Positions 53,427 through 63,241 of a DNA stretch of 64,000 nucleotides are shown piece after piece. The notes below the pieces were generated by a model. The model made no database searches. It saw only the letters and a program-made list of their open reading frames with translations, and had not been told where the DNA came from. How positions within the stretch are numbered: the stretch's first letter is position 1; each line of letters begins with the position of its first letter. Origin of the DNA: Thermus oshimai DSM 12092 (GTDB lineage Bacteria; Deinococcota; Deinococci; Deinococcales; Thermaceae); assembly GCF_000373145.1 (NCBI RefSeq), contig NZ_KB890603.1, forward strand, positions 248,001-312,000, written 5' to 3'. A program made the position numbers and the translations under genes.

Positions 53427-56258
53427 TTAGAACTTCACGCTGTAGGAGATGCTGAAGCCGCGGCCGTAGTCCGTGAAGCTGGTGAGGGTGCCGATGGCGA
53501 ACTCCCCGTAGGCCACGGTGAGGTCGTAGTACTTGATCTCACCGTAGAAGCCCGCCACCCGGCCCGACTGGGAGCTGGGCGTGGCCAGCCAGGGCGCGGC
53601 GATGGGGTCGGGGCTCCGGTAGATCCGGTCGCGGGCGAAGTTGAAGGCCTGGTTACCCGAGCCCACCGTGGGAAGACCCGACCCGGCAAGCAAGTCGCCT
53701 TCGTAGTTAGCGTAGGCCACGCTGAAGTTCAGCTTGGGCACCAGGAAGTCCTGGAGCTTGACCCCGGCCCGCCAGTAGAACTCGTAGGCGGTGGTGGCGG
53801 AGGTCACCCCAGAGCCGTTGCCCTGGTACTGGGTCTGCCGGTAGGAGGCGGCCCCATCCAGGCTCAGGCCGAAGGCGATGGGGTCGGTGGAGACCTCTAC
53901 CCCTCCCTTGAGGGTGGTGTAGTCCCCGGTGGGGGCGGTAGTGCCCCCCTGGAGGAAGGTGTGGTAGCGGAAGCCGGGCTTGAGGTTGATGAAGGCCAGC
54001 TTGAAAGGCTGGGCCAGGGTGGCGTAGGCCTGGATGTCCGTGTAGCCGGAGACGTAGAAGTTGGCGTACTGGGCGGTGAGGTTGAGGCTAGGCACCAGGG
54101 CATCCTGAGCCTTGCCGTCGTGGCTGACCCGCACCCCGAAGCTGGAGGAGTACTTGAAGTTTTCGTTTACGTAGACAAAGAGCCCTCCAGGGGCAATGGC
54201 ATCTACCTGGGTAGCAAGGTCAAAGTAGTTGCTCCCACCTGTGTAGGCAGCATTGTAGAAGCCGGTCAGGCTGAAGCCCCGGAAGTTGCCTAGGGTTACA
54301 GCGGCGCCCAGGGCATCGTAAACCGTACCGGCGCCTAAAGCGTAGTTGCCCTCGCTCTCCGCGTAGCCCTTCACGCTTACCGGGCCGAAGGCGGCGCTGG
54401 CTTCCACGCCGAGCCCGCGGGTGTCGGAACCGTAAGGGGCGGAGGATTTAAACCCACCGTACCAGTTGGTGTCCTCGTTTTCAGACATCCCCGCCTGCCC
54501 ATCGGCGTAGTCTGGGTCCACGGCGTGGTAGTTAGCACTCAGCTTGACGGGACCCAGGTTGACTTCGCCTTGGACGTAGTAGGCCCAGTCGGAAAGCGTG
54601 TTGTCGAAGAAGCCGGACACAGGACTGGTGAGGGGCTGAGAGGAAACCCACAGGCCTTTCAGGCTAAGGGGGCCCAGGTTGAGGCCACCATCCGCACCTA
54701 CAGCAGAGCGGTTTTGGCCTAAGCTGTCAGCGTAGTTCAGGGCCAGGTTCACGTCCTTCAGGGGCTTAAAGTTGCTACGGATGCCGAAGTATTGCCCACT
54801 GAGAGCAGGATTGGGATCCGAGGCGGTGGTGCCCGCAACGCCCGCCACCAAGGTCACCTCCGGAGCCAAGGGGAACTTGGTGCCGGAGAAGGTGGCCACC
54901 AGGCCCTGGCGAGGGTTAGCCCGGCCGATTTGAGCATCACCCTGGTCCTGGTCGTTAGCGAAGAGGTAGTCGTTGAACTTGAAGAGGCTGGTGTTCCGGT
55001 GGTAGGTTACGCTGAAGGCTTGGCCATCCACCGTCCCCTTTACGGTGGCGTTGTTGAAGCGGATGGTGGGCACAGCAAAAGAGCTGGTGAAGGCGTCTGC
55101 GGTAACGGTGGCGCTAGCCTCGCTCACCGCTACCCCTTGGGCCGAGGGGGCGGTGTTCTTGAGACCAAAGGTGAGGGAAGCCCCACCGTAGGAGATGTTC
55201 CCGCGGGTGGAGTCGGGGTTCTGGACGTTGGAGCCTGTGGCGCCGTACACCCCACTGGAGAAGACGTTCCCCGGGAAGAGGCGGTCGATGTCAAAGGCGG
55301 TCCCACCCTGGGTCACCACGGTGCCGTAGGTGGCGGAGAGGCTACCCGAGATGGAGTACTGCACCTTGGAGAGGTCGGCCAGCTTACCCTCCAGGGTAGC
55401 GGTCTTGCCCTCCAGAGCGGATACCTTCTCGGAGAGGCCCACCAGGTCGGAACGCAGGGCGGCGGCGAACTCCTGGACCGCGGCCACGTCCTCCTTGCTG
55501 GCGAACTGCTCGAAGTCCACGCCCTGCAGGTCGGCGAGGCCCTTCTCCAGGGCGGTCACCCGGTCCTGGAGGGCCAGCACGTCCTGGTTCAGGAGGACGG
55601 CCAGCTCGTTCAGGGCCTGGATGGCCTGGGCGTTGGCCTCCACCTGGGTCTGGAGGCCGGCCACGTCGCCCTTCACGCCTTCCAGGTCCTGGGCCAGGGC
55701 CTCCAGCTGCTCGGCCAGCTGCTGGGCTTGGGCCAGGGCAGTGTCCGCGGCGATGGAGGCGGCCTCCACCCGGTCGGCGAGGTCCTGGAGGGCGGCCTCG
55801 TCCATACCGGGCTCGGGGGCGGGCTGGGCCTTGAGCTCCTCAATGAGGGCCTCGAGGCGGGCGATGTCCTCCTTGGTGGCGGCGCTGTCCTCCAGGGCGG
55901 AGACCCGAACGCCAAGGGCGGCCAGCTCGGCGGCCAACTCCTGGACGGCGTTCTTCAGGGCCTCGAGGTCCTCAGCGGACATGGCCTCCATGGTGGGGGA
56001 CTCGCCCTGCTGCTTCATCTCCGCCTCAATCTGCTGCAGGAGGCGGTAGATGATGAGGGCGGCCTGGTAGCGGGTGAGGGTCTCGTTGCCCCGGAAGGTG
56101 CCGTCCGGGAAGCCGACCACGAGCCCCTTGGCCGCCAGGGCCTCCACGGCCTCCTTGGCCCAGTGCCCAGCGGGCACGTCGGAGAACTGGGCTAGACCGA
56201 ACCCCATGGAGAGGACGGTCAAAAGCCCGGCCAAAAGCATGACTAGCCTTTTCTTCAT
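53427..56258 (-). CDS. slpA: S-layer protein SlpA with SLH domain and barrel
   Basis: Main surface-layer protein that ties the outer envelope to the cell wall. 943 residues: signal MKKRLVMLLAGLLTVLSMGFGLAQ, an SLH domain ~25-70 (FSDVPAGHWAKEAVEALAAKG ... FRGNETLTRYQAAL), a long coiled coil ~80-290, and a C-terminal ~600-residue beta-barrel ending GFSISYSVKF. This is the OmpM-like layout of Thermus/Deinococcus surface proteins. Base composition changes inside the gene (lower GC about 54.2-55.3 kb). It has a GGAGG site 11 nt upstream and a long leader. Confidence 0.95.
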   Translation of the reverse strand: MKKRLVMLLAGLLTVLSMGFGLAQFSDVPAGHWAKEAVEALAAKGLVVGFPDGTFRGNETLTRYQAALIIYRLLQQIEAEMKQQGESPTMEAMSAEDLEALKNAVQELAAELAALGVRVSALEDSAATKEDIARLEALIEELKAQPAPEPGMDEAALQDLADRVEAASIAADTALAQAQQLAEQLEALAQDLEGVKGDVAGLQTQVEANAQAIQALNELAVLLNQDVLALQDRVTALEKGLADLQGVDFEQFASKEDVAAVQEFAAALRSDLVGLSEKVSALEGKTATLEGKLADLSKVQYSISGSLSATYGTVVTQGGTAFDIDRLFPGNVFSSGVYGATGSNVQNPDSTRGNISYGGASLTFGLKNTAPSAQGVAVSEASATVTADAFTSSFAVPTIRFNNATVKGTVDGQAFSVTYHRNTSLFKFNDYLFANDQDQGDAQIGRANPRQGLVATFSGTKFPLAPEVTLVAGVAGTTASDPNPALSGQYFGIRSNFKPLKDVNLALNYADSLGQNRSAVGADGGLNLGPLSLKGLWVSSQPLTSPVSGFFDNTLSDWAYYVQGEVNLGPVKLSANYHAVDPDYADGQAGMSENEDTNWYGGFKSSAPYGSDTRGLGVEASAAFGPVSVKGYAESEGNYALGAGTVYDALGAAVTLGNFRGFSLTGFYNAAYTGGSNYFDLATQVDAIAPGGLFVYVNENFKYSSSFGVRVSHDGKAQDALVPSLNLTAQYANFYVSGYTDIQAYATLAQPFKLAFINLKPGFRYHTFLQGGTTAPTGDYTTLKGGVEVSTDPIAFGLSLDGAASYRQTQYQGNGSGVTSATTAYEFYWRAGVKLQDFLVPKLNFSVAYANYEGDLLAGSGLPTVGSGNQAFNFARDRIYRSPDPIAAPWLATPSSQSGRVAGFYGEIKYYDLTVAYGEFAIGTLTSFTDYGRGFSISYSVKF

Positions 56259-56339
56259 ATTCCCCTACACCTCCTTTGGAGGTCTCCGGGGGTTTTGGCG
56301 GGTGAGTTTCCGCGTTTCCTCCCCGCTTAAACCCCGGGC

Positions 56340-56376
56340 GCAAGGTCAAGAGAGCTCGGAAGAACTTTGACCTTGC
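56340..56376 (-). promoter_or_regulatory. stem-loop at the 5' end of slpA mRNA
   Basis: GCAAGGTCAA (56367-56376 read on the minus strand) pairs perfectly with TTGACCTTGC (56340-56349), a 10-bp stem with a 17-nt loop. It begins within a few bases of the predicted mRNA start and ~80 nt ahead of the ribosome site. Thermus slpA is known to be controlled through its leader. Confidence 0.7.
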
Positions 56377-56386
56377 ATCCGCAGGT

Positions 56387-56438
56387 ATCATAAAAGGCTC
56401 ATCCACGTCTTGTCAAGCCCAGAAGGCTCCTCTATACT
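56387..56438. promoter_or_regulatory. divergent slpA and glmS promoters sharing the -35 bases
   Basis: Minus strand (slpA): TTGACA (56411-56416), 18 nt, TATGAT (56387-56392). Plus strand (glmS): TTGTCA (56410-56415), 17 nt, TATACT (56433-56438). Both are near-consensus, and the -35 hexamers are the two strands of one TTGTCAA. Polymerase can hold only one direction at a time. Confidence 0.8.
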
Positions 56439-56469
56439 CCCCCTGGGGCGCTTGCCCCTCTAGGCGGGA

Positions 56470-56642
56470 AGCGCAGGGGGCCATTGGCCTCACGAGGTGG
56501 CGGACCCCGAAAGGGGATAACCAAGGGGCCCAAAGGGCCTTTTGGGAAAGGTCGAGGAGATCCGCGGATGCCGCCCGGGGTGGACCCGCCCCGCCCGCCT
56601 GAAGACCTCCAAGGGAAAGCCAGCCCCGCGAGGGGGGGACAA
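56470..56642 (+). ncRNA. glmS ribozyme candidate
   Basis: Between the glmS promoter and its ATG. Start A|GCGC (cleavage between 56470 and 56471), P1 pairing GGGGCC/GGCCTC, conserved ACGAGG, P2 strand GGCGG pairing CCGCC, core TCGA..., CGCGGATG, then a downstream CCAAGG and terminal GGGGGGGACAA. The order and sequence match known glmS ribozymes, with P2 covarying (GGCGG/CCGCC instead of GGAGG/CCUCC). About 48 nt are inserted within the P2-core junction, containing CCCC-GAAA-GGGG and an 11-bp hairpin. Glucosamine-6-phosphate would trigger self-cleavage. Confidence 0.75.
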
Positions 56643-56695
56643 CCTTAGGAGGAGGGCCTTTGGGGAAGGCATGGGCCTTCCGGGAAAGGGGTGTT

Positions 56696-58510
<1,815 letters not shown>

Positions 58511-58533
58511 CACTCCCCTGACAGGCCCCGCCC

Positions 58534-58539
58534 TAAACT
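58534..58539 (+). promoter_or_regulatory. -10 box TAAACT, leaderless promoter of the two-component genes
   Basis: TAAACT ends 6 nt before the GTG at 58546. No clear -35 and no recognisable Pho box. Confidence 0.45.
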
Positions 58540-58545
58540 GGGCTT

Positions 58546-59217
58546 GTGGCCACCGTGCTCCTGGTGGAGGACGAGCCTGCCGTGCGGCTTGGGGTGCGCC
58601 TGGCCCTGGAGCGGGCGGGGCACCGGGTGCTGGAGGCCGGGGACGCCGCCTCCGCCTGGCCCCTTCTTGGGGAGGCGGAGGCGGTGGTGCTGGACTGGAT
58701 GCTCCCCGACGAGCCTGGGATAAGGCTTTTGGAGAGGATCCGGGAGGGGCCTCACGCGGGGCTTCCCGTCCTCCTCCTCACCGCCCGGGCAGAGGTGCGG
58801 GACCGGGTGGAGGGCCTGAGGCGGGGGGCGGACGACTACCTCCCCAAGCCCTTCGCCACGGAGGAGCTTTTGGCCCGCCTCGAGGCCCTCCTCCGCCGCT
58901 CCGGGCGCGCCAAGGTGCTCAAGCGGGGGCCCTTGGCCTTGGACCTGGAAAGGCGGGAGGCCCGGCTGGAGGGCAGGCCCCTGGACCTCAGCCGGCGGGA
59001 GTTTGACCTCCTCGCCTTCCTGGCCCAGCATCCGGGCCGGGTCTACACCCGGGAGGCGCTTTTGGAGGCGGTCTGGGGGGAGGACTTTTTGGGCACCCCC
59101 AGGACCGTGGACCAGCACATCCTGCAGCTTCGGGAGAAGCTGGGGGAAGACCCCAGGGCCCCCCGCTTTTTGGAAACCGTGCGGGGGGTGGGGTACCGCT
59201 TCAAGGAGGAAGGGTGA
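58546..59217 (+). CDS. phoB: OmpR/PhoB-family response regulator
   Basis: 223 residues: a receiver domain with the acidic pair EDE near residues 6-8, the phosphorylated Asp in VVLDWMLPDEPG, Thr in LLTARAE and Lys in DDYLPKPF; then an OmpR winged helix (VYTREALLEAVWGEDFLGTPRTVDQHILQLREKLGEDP ... RGVGYRF). Start at a probable leaderless GTG. It sits before a histidine kinase and phoU, so the PhoB role is likely. Overlaps the kinase gene by 4 bp. Confidence 0.85.
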   Translation: MATVLLVEDEPAVRLGVRLALERAGHRVLEAGDAASAWPLLGEAEAVVLDWMLPDEPGIRLLERIREGPHAGLPVLLLTARAEVRDRVEGLRRGADDYLPKPFATEELLARLEALLRRSGRAKVLKRGPLALDLERREARLEGRPLDLSRREFDLLAFLAQHPGRVYTREALLEAVWGEDFLGTPRTVDQHILQLREKLGEDPRAPRFLETVRGVGYRFKEEG

Positions 59218-60101
59218 AGGAGGCCCTGGCGGAGGCCTGGGAGGAGGCGCGGGAAGGCCTTCTCCTCCACCAAGACCGGCGGGTGGTCTACCTAAACCCA
59301 AGGGCGGCGGAGCTCCTCGGGGTGGACCGGGGGAAGGTCCTGGGGGGGCCCCTCCTCCTGGCCCTTAGGGACCACCGCCTGGAGGCCTTGGCCCTCCACG
59401 GGGGGGAGCGGCGCTTTGAGGTACGGGGCCGCCACCTTTGGGCCAAGGCCCTGCCGGGAAGGCTTTACCTTCTGGACGAGACGGAGGTCCAGAAGAGGCT
59501 TTCCGAGCTGGAGGAGACCACCCTCCTCCTGGCCCACGAGCTCCGCACCCCCCTGGCGGGCATCGGGCCTCTCCTGGAGGCCCTCACCCCCAGGACCCGG
59601 CAGGAGGAGGAGGTCCTTTCCCTCCTGAAAGGGGAGGTGGCGCGCCTCTCCCGCCTGGTCCAGGACCTCTCCCTCACCGCCCCAGGGCCCAAGCGCACCT
59701 TCTTCCCTTCCGAGCTTTGGCCCAGGCTGGCCCGGCTCCTCCCCTTGGAGGGGCGGCGGGTGGAGGTGGACCTGGCCCATCCCGTGCGGGCCGACCCCGA
59801 AAGGACCTTCCAGATCCTCCTGAACCTTCTGGACAACGCCCTCAAGTACGGCCGGGACCCCATCCGCCTAAGGAGCCGGGAGGAGGGGGGAAGGGTCTTC
59901 CTGGAGGTGCGGGACGCGGGGCCACCCCTTTCCGACTACGAGGCCCTCTTCCGCCCACGGCACCGGGGCTTCCAGGGGGGGGCGGGGAGCGGGCTTGGGC
60001 TCTATTTGGTGCGCCGCCTGGCCCGGGCCCAGGGGGGGGAGGCCTACGCCAGGAGGGAGGGCGGGGAGAACGTGTTCGGGGTGGTCTTTCCCCTAGACTG
60101 A
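59214..60101 (+). CDS. phoR: soluble PAS-histidine kinase, PhoR-like
   Basis: 295 residues, GTG start in a GTGA overlap. A PAS-like domain (~5-85, LLHQDRRVVYLNPRAAELLGVDR) leads to a HisKA domain with the His in LLLAHELRTPLAGIG and a HATPase with the N box LLNLLDNALKYGRDP and the G box GAGSGLGLYLVRRLARAQGG. The canonical DxG..I motif is seen as VRDAGPPLSD. No transmembrane helix, unlike usual PhoR, so it presumably senses through a partner such as PhoU or the phosphate transporter. Confidence 0.82.
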   Translation: MKEALAEAWEEAREGLLLHQDRRVVYLNPRAAELLGVDRGKVLGGPLLLALRDHRLEALALHGGERRFEVRGRHLWAKALPGRLYLLDETEVQKRLSELEETTLLLAHELRTPLAGIGPLLEALTPRTRQEEEVLSLLKGEVARLSRLVQDLSLTAPGPKRTFFPSELWPRLARLLPLEGRRVEVDLAHPVRADPERTFQILLNLLDNALKYGRDPIRLRSREEGGRVFLEVRDAGPPLSDYEALFRPRHRGFQGGAGSGLGLYLVRRLARAQGGEAYARREGGENVFGVVFPLD

Positions 60102-60116
60102 ACGTGAGGAGGCGAG

Positions 60117-60779
60117 ATGCGCGAGAGCTTGGATCGGGCGCTGGAGGGGTTGATTTCGGAAACCCTCAGGATGCTTTCCCTGGTGCGGGAGATGACCGAG
60201 AAGGCCACGGAGGCCCTGGTGGAAGGGGACGCGGCCAAGGCCCAGGCGGTCATCGCACAGGACAAGGAGGTGGACGCCCTGGAGCTCAAGGTGGAGGATG
60301 AGGCCATCAAGGTCATCGCCCGCCACCAGCCCGTGGCCCGGGACCTTAGGCTCATCTTCACCGTGATCAAAAGCCTCACGGACCTGGAGCGGGCGGGGGA
60401 CTACGCCATGCACGTGGCGGAGGACGCCCTTCTCCTCTCCAAGGAGCCTCCCCTGAAGCGCTACGTGACCCTACCGGAGATGGGGCGCAGGCTCCAGGAG
60501 ATGATGGACGTCCTCTCCAAGGCGGTGGCCGAGCGGGACGTGGCCCTGGCCCGGAAGGTTCTGGAGCTGGACGACGCGGTGGACGGGCTTTACGAGGAGG
60601 TCACCCGGGAGCTCATCACCTACATGATGGAAGACCCCCGCACCATCACCAAGGCCCTCACCCTCATGCGGGTGGCCCGGAGCTACGAGCGGCTTGGGGA
60701 CCACCTGGAGAACGTGGCCGAGCGGGTGATCTACTGGCTTACCGGCGAGGTGTACAAGGCCCCGGAGGACGCGTACTAG
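60117..60779 (+). CDS. phoU: phosphate signalling protein PhoU
   Basis: 220 residues, two three-helix halves with the metal-binding motifs EKATEALVEGDAAKAQAVIAQDKEVDALE and AVAERDVALARKVLELDDAVDGLYEEV (E/DxxxD type), and the conserved ERAGDYAMHVAE / ERLGDHLENVAE repeats. Strong GAGGAGG site. It links the two-component pair to the Pst system, whose genes are not in the window. Confidence 0.96.
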   Translation: MRESLDRALEGLISETLRMLSLVREMTEKATEALVEGDAAKAQAVIAQDKEVDALELKVEDEAIKVIARHQPVARDLRLIFTVIKSLTDLERAGDYAMHVAEDALLLSKEPPLKRYVTLPEMGRRLQEMMDVLSKAVAERDVALARKVLELDDAVDGLYEEVTRELITYMMEDPRTITKALTLMRVARSYERLGDHLENVAERVIYWLTGEVYKAPEDAY

Positions 60780-61396
60780 AAGGAAACCTCCCGGAAATCC
60801 CTAAGCACCCCCTTGGCCCCGGCCTCGAGGAGGGCCTCCTTGGGGTGGCCCGTGAGGAGGGCGTAGGTGGGGATGCCGGCCCCCACCGCGCTCCTTACCC
60901 CTGCGGGGGAGTCCTCAAAGGCCAGGGCCTCCTCCGGCCCCACCCCGAGGCGCTTTAGGGCCACCCGGTAGGGGAGGGGGTCGGGCTTGCCCCGGCCCAC
61001 CTCCTCCGCCAGCACGAGCAGGGGAGGCTCCAGCCCCAGGGCCTCCAGCACGTGGCGGGCGTTCTCCTTAGGGGCGTTGGTCACCACGGCCCAGAGGAGG
61101 CCCTTGGCCTTCGCCTTTTCCAGAAGTTCCGGGAGCCCGGGGGTGGGCCTTAGCCCCTGGGCCAGGGTGCGGAAAAGGGCCTCCTTCCGGGCGATGATCG
61201 CCTCCGCCCTTTCCCCTTCCCATCCCAGGAGGTCTTTCACGATTTCGGGGTTCAGGCGGCCGGAGATCCGCTTTCGGTAGAAGAGGGGGTCCACCTCGAG
61301 GCCAAAGGGCTTTAGGACCTCCCGCCAGGCCAGGAGGTGCAGGGGGTCGGTGTCCGCCAGGGTGCCGTCCAGGTCAAAGAGGAGGGCCTTAAGCAC
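60776..61396 (-). CDS. HAD hydrolase, beta-phosphoglucomutase/phosphatase-like
   Basis: 206 residues with motif I LLFDLDGTLADTDPLHLLAWREVL, a four-helix cap, motif II VVTNAP, motif III Lys in GRGKPDPLPYR, and motif IV LAFEDSPAGVRSA. This pattern is closest to beta-phosphoglucomutase-like phosphatases; the substrate is unknown. It overlaps phoU (4 bp) at one end and the transporter gene (8 bp) at the other. Confidence 0.88.
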   Translation of the reverse strand: MLKALLFDLDGTLADTDPLHLLAWREVLKPFGLEVDPLFYRKRISGRLNPEIVKDLLGWEGERAEAIIARKEALFRTLAQGLRPTPGLPELLEKAKAKGLLWAVVTNAPKENARHVLEALGLEPPLLVLAEEVGRGKPDPLPYRVALKRLGVGPEEALAFEDSPAGVRSAVGAGIPTYALLTGHPKEALLEAGAKGVLRDFREVSF

Positions 61397-62432
61397 GCTG
61401 TTCCTCCGCCAGGGGGATGAGGGAGAGGAGGGCCAGGACCAGGGCCAGAAACCCCAAGGGGATCCCGGACGGGGGTAGGAAGGCGAAGAGGGCGGGGACC
61501 AGGGTGCTCCCCAGGGCCCCCGCGTAGAAGAGCCCTCCTAGGGCTTGATGGCCGAAGCGGGCCTGCACCACCGCGAAGAGGGTGGAGAAGAAGGGCCCCA
61601 GGAAGAAGCCCACCAGGGGGAAGAGGTAGGCCCCCGGGGGGAGGAGGTTTAGGCCGAGGAGGAGGGCCACCAAGAGGAGGAGGCGCCTTAGGGCCTTCAA
61701 GGGCGCCTCCGCCACCCGCCGGGCCAAAAGGAGCCGCCCCAGGGAGAGGCCCAGCCAGTAAAGCCCGAGGAGCACCCCCCCTAAGGCGGTGGGGCGGCCC
61801 AGGTGCTCCAGCCAGACCCGGTTCCAGGCGGCCAAGGCCCCTTCCAGCCCCGTGTAGAGCCCCACCAGGAGGAGAAAGGGGAGGACCCGCCCGCCCCCTT
61901 CCGCCCGCCGGCCCGCCACCTGGGGGGCGCCCCAGAGGAGGAGGCCCGCCCCCAAGGCCAAAAAGCCCGCTAAGGCCAGGGCCAGGGGGTAGGGGAGGTA
62001 GGTGAGGAGGAGGGGGGTGGCCACCGCCCCCAGACCGAAGCCCACGTTCACCCGGTTTAGGAGCTCCACCCGCCGCTTGGGGTCCAGCTCCCCCACCAGG
62101 CTGTTGCCGTGGACGTTCATCACCCCTTCCCCCAGGCCCAGGAAGAAGGCCAGGCCCACCACCCCGGGGAAGGAGGGGGCCAGGGCCAGGCCGAAGAAGG
62201 CCAGGGCCACCAGGAGGAGCGCTCCGGGAAGGAGGGGGTGCCGCCTTTCCCCCCTGGCCAGGCGCACGCCGAGGAGGAGGCCCGCAAGGAGGGCTAGGAA
62301 AAAGCCCGAAACCTCCTCCCCCACCCCGTAGGCCGCCCGCCAGTGGGGGAGGGCCGCCCCCGGGAGGGCCACGATGACCCCCACCAGGAAAAGGGCCAGG
62401 AAGGCGCCAGCGAAAAAGCGCACGCCCCCCAT
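61389..62432 (-). CDS. MFS transporter
   Basis: 347 residues, 10-12 hydrophobic helices, with MFS-like loops (GVRLARGERRHPLLPG between helices 2-3, MNVHGNSLVGELDPKRR). The second half is shorter than usual but complete. The substrate is not recognisable; it may be sugar-related given the adjacent HAD gene. The ATG at 62432 overlaps the -10; a GTG at 62423, 7 nt past the -10, could be the true start (344 residues). Confidence 0.83.
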   Translation of the reverse strand: MGGVRFFAGAFLALFLVGVIVALPGAALPHWRAAYGVGEEVSGFFLALLAGLLLGVRLARGERRHPLLPGALLLVALAFFGLALAPSFPGVVGLAFFLGLGEGVMNVHGNSLVGELDPKRRVELLNRVNVGFGLGAVATPLLLTYLPYPLALALAGFLALGAGLLLWGAPQVAGRRAEGGGRVLPFLLLVGLYTGLEGALAAWNRVWLEHLGRPTALGGVLLGLYWLGLSLGRLLLARRVAEAPLKALRRLLLLVALLLGLNLLPPGAYLFPLVGFFLGPFFSTLFAVVQARFGHQALGGLFYAGALGSTLVPALFAFLPPSGIPLGFLALVLALLSLIPLAEEQRA

Positions 62433-62463
62433 TCTTCCCCCCGCTGACCCTTTGGTCAATAAT
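62431..62463. promoter_or_regulatory. divergent overlapping promoters of the MFS and ygfZ genes
   Basis: Minus strand: TTGACC (62454-62459), 17 nt, AAGAAT (62431-62436). Plus strand: -10 AATAAT (62458-62463), 7 nt before the ygfZ ATG at 62471. The ygfZ -10 lies in the MFS -35, so the two exclude each other. Confidence 0.55.
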
Positions 62464-62470
62464 GGGAGGC

Positions 62471-63241
62471 ATGGAGGGAGCCTTGGAGAGGGCGCTGAAG
62501 GGGGAAGGGGTGTTCGCCTTCCCCGGGGTCCTCTGGGTGCGGGGGCCCGACGCCCCCTCCTTTCTCCAGGGCCAGACCACCCGGGACGTGCGCCGCCTAA
62601 AGGGGCCCACGGGGACCCTTTTCCTGAACCACAAGGGCCAGATTGAGGAAGCGGCGACCCTTTTTCCCCACACGGAGGGCTTTCTCCTCGCCCCTTGGGG
62701 GAGGCTGGAGGACCTCAAGGCCCGGCTGAAGCGCTACATCGTGTTCGACCAGGTGGAGCTCGTGGAGCTTCCCCTTTACCGCCTGGTCTACGCGGACAGG
62801 CGGGAGGCCCTAGGGGAAAGCGGGGAAGGGGCCTGGCCTTCCGAGCTTTACCCCCCTTTCGCCCTCCTCAAGGGCCTGCCCCTTTTGGAGGCCATCCGGG
62901 GGGAGCTCCCCCAGGCGGTGGGCCTCGAGGGCCTGGTGGACCGGGGCAAGGGGTGCTACGTGGGCCAGGAGATCATGGCCCGCACGGAAGGGAAGGCGGT
63001 GCACCGCCGTCTGGTGGGGCTTCAGGCCCTAAGCCCTTCCGCCGCTTTGGGCCCCCTTTCCTTTGAGGGGCGGGCGGTGGGGGAGGCCAAGCTCCTCCTC
63101 CCCACGCCCTTCGGCCTTCTGGGCCTGGGGGTGGTGCGGCAGGAGGTGCCCTTCGGGGCGGAGGTGGAAGGGGACGAGGGGCGGTTTAGGCTCCTCCCCT
63201 GGCCCTTCGGGGGGGAAGCATGGAGCGAGCAGAGATCCTAG
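62471..63241 (+). CDS. ygfZ: folate-binding Fe-S cluster repair protein YgfZ/GcvT-like
   Basis: 256 residues; T-protein fold with the YgfZ signature KGCYVGQEIMARTE near residue 160 and the N-terminal FLQGQTTRDVRRL. It helps maintain Fe-S enzymes using folate. An ATG 9 nt earlier is overlapped by the -10 box, so this start is preferred. It overlaps cinA by 22 bp. Confidence 0.9.
   Translation: MEGALERALKGEGVFAFPGVLWVRGPDAPSFLQGQTTRDVRRLKGPTGTLFLNHKGQIEEAATLFPHTEGFLLAPWGRLEDLKARLKRYIVFDQVELVELPLYRLVYADRREALGESGEGAWPSELYPPFALLKGLPLLEAIRGELPQAVGLEGLVDRGKGCYVGQEIMARTEGKAVHRRLVGLQALSPSAALGPLSFEGRAVGEAKLLLPTPFGLLGLGVVRQEVPFGAEVEGDEGRFRLLPWPFGGEAWSEQRS

Noticed and set aside
54792-56195. 467-residue plus-strand frame antisense to slpA
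   Set aside because: Gly/Leu/Val/His-rich shadow of the coiled-coil gene; slpA has signal peptide, SLH domain, promoter and terminator.
56660-56695. Earlier glmS start giving 12 extra residues
   Set aside because: The nucleophilic Cys must follow the initiator Met, so MCGIVGYVG at 56696 is the only workable start.
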